Origin: Lachnoclostridium sp. UBA739 | GTDB taxonomy: Bacteria > Bacillota_A > Clostridia > Lachnospirales > Lachnospiraceae | Reading direction: 5' to 3' | NCBI GenBank assembly: GCA_002297865.1 | Contig: DBKX01000199.1 | Coordinates: 48,422 to 56,665 of the forward strand | Length of the DNA: 8,244 bases | Part shown: piece by piece, positions 6,604 to 8,244 of the stretch | Position numbering within the stretch: position 1 is the first letter of the stretch | How the letters are laid out: each line of letters opens with the position of its first letter | Translations under genes and position numbers: made by a program | Notes under the pieces: generated by a model | The model's input: the letters and a program-made list of their open reading frames with translations, nothing else | Told to the model about the DNA's origin: nothing | Databases searched by the model: none

Positions 6604-6969
6604 ATGTCATGGACATTAACAACTGACAGACCAATTTATATACAACTCATGGAGGTGCTGAAATATCAAATCATCTCTGGCACCTATAAACCAGGTGATA
6701 AATTACCTTCTGTAAGAGATTTGGCTGCTGAAGCTTCAGTCAATCCAAATACCATGCAAAAAGCCCTTGCAGAATTAGAACGCGAAAACTTAATTTTCAC
6801 CAACCGAACAAGCGGAAAATTTATATCGGAGGATGTGACTATGATTCGTAAGTTGAAACATGATATTGCAAAAAATGAAATTCAAAAATTCTTTGATAAT
6901 ATGTCAAAATTGGGTTTCACACAAAAAGAAACAATTGAACTTCTTGAAGAAATTTCAAATAATGATTAA
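6604..6969 (+). CDS. GntR-family transcriptional regulator, YtrA subfamily
   Basis: Small DNA-binding repressor of 121 residues. Residues about 10-75 form the GntR winged helix: PIYIQLMEVLKYQIISGTYK leads into PGDKLPSVRDLA (30-41), the recognition helix lies in NPNTMQKALAELE (47-59), and the wing ends at SGKFI (70-74). The C-terminal tail (78-121) is only two short helices, typical of the YtrA subfamily and too small for the ligand domains of FadR- or HutC-type relatives. It starts at ATG 6604 after AAAGGAGG with a 7-base gap. It is the first gene of an operon with an ABC ATPase (31 bases downstream) and a membrane protein, the layout in which YtrA proteins repress their own transporter operon. 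The palindromes over its promoter fit autorepression. The inducing signal cannot be read from the sequence. Confidence 0.93.
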   Translation: MSWTLTTDRPIYIQLMEVLKYQIISGTYKPGDKLPSVRDLAAEASVNPNTMQKALAELERENLIFTNRTSGKFISEDVTMIRKLKHDIAKNEIQKFFDNMSKLGFTQKETIELLEEISNND

Positions 6970-7000
6970 CATAACTAATGTATGAAAGAGAGGATTTTTT

Positions 7001-7699
7001 ATGGGACCTATTCTTGAATGTAGAAATTTAAAAAAACTATATACTCCTAATACTGGGCTCCAGGATGTAAATCTTACCCTTGAGCGTGGTAAAATCATCG
7101 GACTGCTTGGACCAAATGGAAGCGGAAAAACCACACTTATCAAATTAATTAATAACTTGCTTGTGCCAACGTCAGGAACCATTAAAGTTGGTGGATTTGA
7201 ACCTGGAATCGAATCCAAACGTATTGTTTCTTATTTACCTGACAGAACATATTTAAATAGCTGGATGCGTATCGGTGACTGTCTTGACTATTTCGCTGAT
7301 TTCTATTCTGATTTTGATATGAATAAAGCCCACGACATGTTAAGACGTTTGAATTTTGACACTTCTTCCAGATTAAAGACTTTATCCAAAGGTAACAAGG
7401 AAAAAGTACAGCTGATACTTGTGATGAGCCGCAAGGCAGAGCTTTACTGCTTAGACGAACCAATTGGCGGTGTTGACCCTGCATCTCGTGATTACATTTT
7501 AAACACAATACTTTCCAATTATAATGAAAACGGAACTGTACTTATCTCCACCCATTTAATCTCTGATATTGAAAATATATTAGACGATGCAATATTCTTA
7601 AAAAATGGCTGTGTAACCATGCACTCATCTGTTGATGAGATTCGTATGAGTCAAGGTAAATCCGTAGATGCATTATTCAGGGAGGTGTTCAGATGTTAG
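7001..7699 (+). CDS. ABC transporter ATP-binding protein (YtrB/BcrA-like)
   Basis: Nucleotide-binding subunit that would power the membrane protein encoded next to it, at the inner face of the membrane. The 232 residues hold a full ATPase domain: Walker A GPNGSGKT (37-44), signature LSKGNKEK (128-135), Walker B LYCLDEP (148-154) with catalytic E153, D-loop GGVDPASR (156-163), and switch histidine H185 in STHL. The signature departs from LSGGQ, and the Q-loop position reads YLPDR (D81 where glutamine is usual). Both departures are, as I recall, common in the YtrB-like group, so they need not mean inactivity. The ATG at 7001 follows AAAGAGAGGA by about 7 bases. The 3' end overlaps the permease start by 7 bases, which suggests translational coupling. 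The substrate is unknown; relatives act in antibiotic or cell-envelope stress responses. Confidence 0.95.
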   Translation: MGPILECRNLKKLYTPNTGLQDVNLTLERGKIIGLLGPNGSGKTTLIKLINNLLVPTSGTIKVGGFEPGIESKRIVSYLPDRTYLNSWMRIGDCLDYFADFYSDFDMNKAHDMLRRLNFDTSSRLKTLSKGNKEKVQLILVMSRKAELYCLDEPIGGVDPASRDYILNTILSNYNENGTVLISTHLISDIENILDDAIFLKNGCVTMHSSVDEIRMSQGKSVDALFREVFRC

Positions 7700-8244
7700 G
7701 AAAATTAATGAAATATGACTTTAAAGCACTTTTTAAGTACTTTATTCCAATGAGTATTTTTATTCTAGTGTATTCTTGTTTTGGAACTTTATTATTTAAA
7801 GCAGGCGACCCAGATGCTTTTTCAGGTGACACCCTTATTAATGTACTTCGTGTTCTAGTTCTAGTTGCATATATCATTATGATAATTGCCTACTGTCTTA
7901 TTACACAGGGAATTATCGTTGTGAACTTTTATAAGAGCATGGTAACAGATACTGGGTATCTAACGCATACTCTGCCTGTGAAAAAATCAACATTACTTGC
8001 TTCCAAAATGATTACAGGTTGCGTAACATTACTGATATCTTATTTCATTCTACTTTGCTGCCTTGTAATTATGTTAGATGTACCAACTAATATGGTTTTT
8101 TATAAAAATGAACTAAGAGAAGCATTTGAACTAGGTAATCATTACATTGGAGCTGCAGCCCTTACTCGATTTATATTAAGCGTCCTTTTTGCAGTATTAA
8201 TTGGCACCGTCCAATCACTAAGCATGTACTTTGTATCAATTGCG
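7693..8244 (+). CDS. ABC-2-type transporter membrane protein (5' part, cut by window edge)
   Basis: The first 184 codons of an integral membrane protein, the likely partner of the upstream ATPase. Hydrophobic segments are seen at about 17-36 (YFIPMSIFILVYSCFGTLLF), 52-78, 107-130 (MITGCVTLLISYFILLCCLV) and 158-184 onward. Between the second and third is FYKSMVTDTGYLTHTLPVKK (80-99), a polar loop of the type seen in ABC-2 permeases of Lachnospiraceae YtrA operons. A further loop (about 131-155, charged) lies between segments 3 and 4. The ATG at 7693 overlaps the end of the ATPase gene, with AGGGAGG 7 bases before it. The gene was not listed as an open frame because it has no stop inside the window. 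The family often has about six segments, so at least one more pair is expected outside. The substrate is not predictable. Confidence 0.9.
   Translation, partial: MLGKLMKYDFKALFKYFIPMSIFILVYSCFGTLLFKAGDPDAFSGDTLINVLRVLVLVAYIIMIIAYCLITQGIIVVNFYKSMVTDTGYLTHTLPVKKSTLLASKMITGCVTLLISYFILLCCLVIMLDVPTNMVFYKNELREAFELGNHYIGAAALTRFILSVLFAVLIGTVQSLSMYFVSIA

Noticed and set aside
6955..7877. Minus-strand open frames opposite the ABC ATPase and permease genes
   Set aside because: They overlap clearly coding sequence on the other strand and lack ribosome sites and recognisable motifs.

Overview
The window looks like core chromosome from a low-GC Firmicute of the class Clostridia, most likely a Lachnospiraceae relative. 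This is an inference from the AT-rich sequence, strong AGGAGG-type ribosome sites, a single-chain clostridial-type pyruvate:ferredoxin oxidoreductase, and a YtrA-type regulator/ABC cassette. No phage, insertion sequence, CRISPR array, tRNA or rRNA is visible.

Left part (1-1400, minus strand): a greA-lysS transcription unit. greA is complete and is driven by a full-consensus sigma-A promoter. lysS follows after a 32-base gap, has a TTG start, and runs off the left edge of the window after 266 codons.

Middle left (1382-2622, minus strand): a gene for a protein I do not recognise (312 aa as it reads now). It probably carries a one-base frameshift: a second frame continues in protein-like form for 61 codons, up to the greA promoter. 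Upstream of it lie a 12-base perfect tandem duplication and a good intrinsic terminator for the preceding gene.

Centre (2623-6153, minus strand): a complete 1176-residue pyruvate:ferredoxin (flavodoxin) oxidoreductase with every expected thiamine-diphosphate and iron-sulfur ligand. This is the central fermentation enzyme that turns pyruvate into acetyl-CoA, CO2 and reduced ferredoxin.

Intergenic region (6154-6603, about 450 bases): a divergent control region. On the oxidoreductase side it holds a leader hairpin with a perfect 12-bp stem, two candidate promoters, and a TTGATA-N6-TATCAA dyad over the -35 box of the upstream one. On the other side it holds a clear promoter (TTGACA-17-TATTAT) surrounded by four TGTATT/AATACA half-sites.

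Right part (6604-8244, plus strand): a compact operon of a 121-aa GntR/YtrA-type repressor, an ABC ATPase and an overlapping ABC-2-type membrane protein that is cut by the right edge. The half-sites over the promoter suggest that the repressor controls its own operon and releases it when an unknown signal, perhaps envelope or antibiotic stress, is sensed.

Most of the window is ordinary housekeeping DNA. The points most worth a second look are the apparent frameshift in the unknown gene, the multi-half-site operator, and the unusual leader of the oxidoreductase gene.
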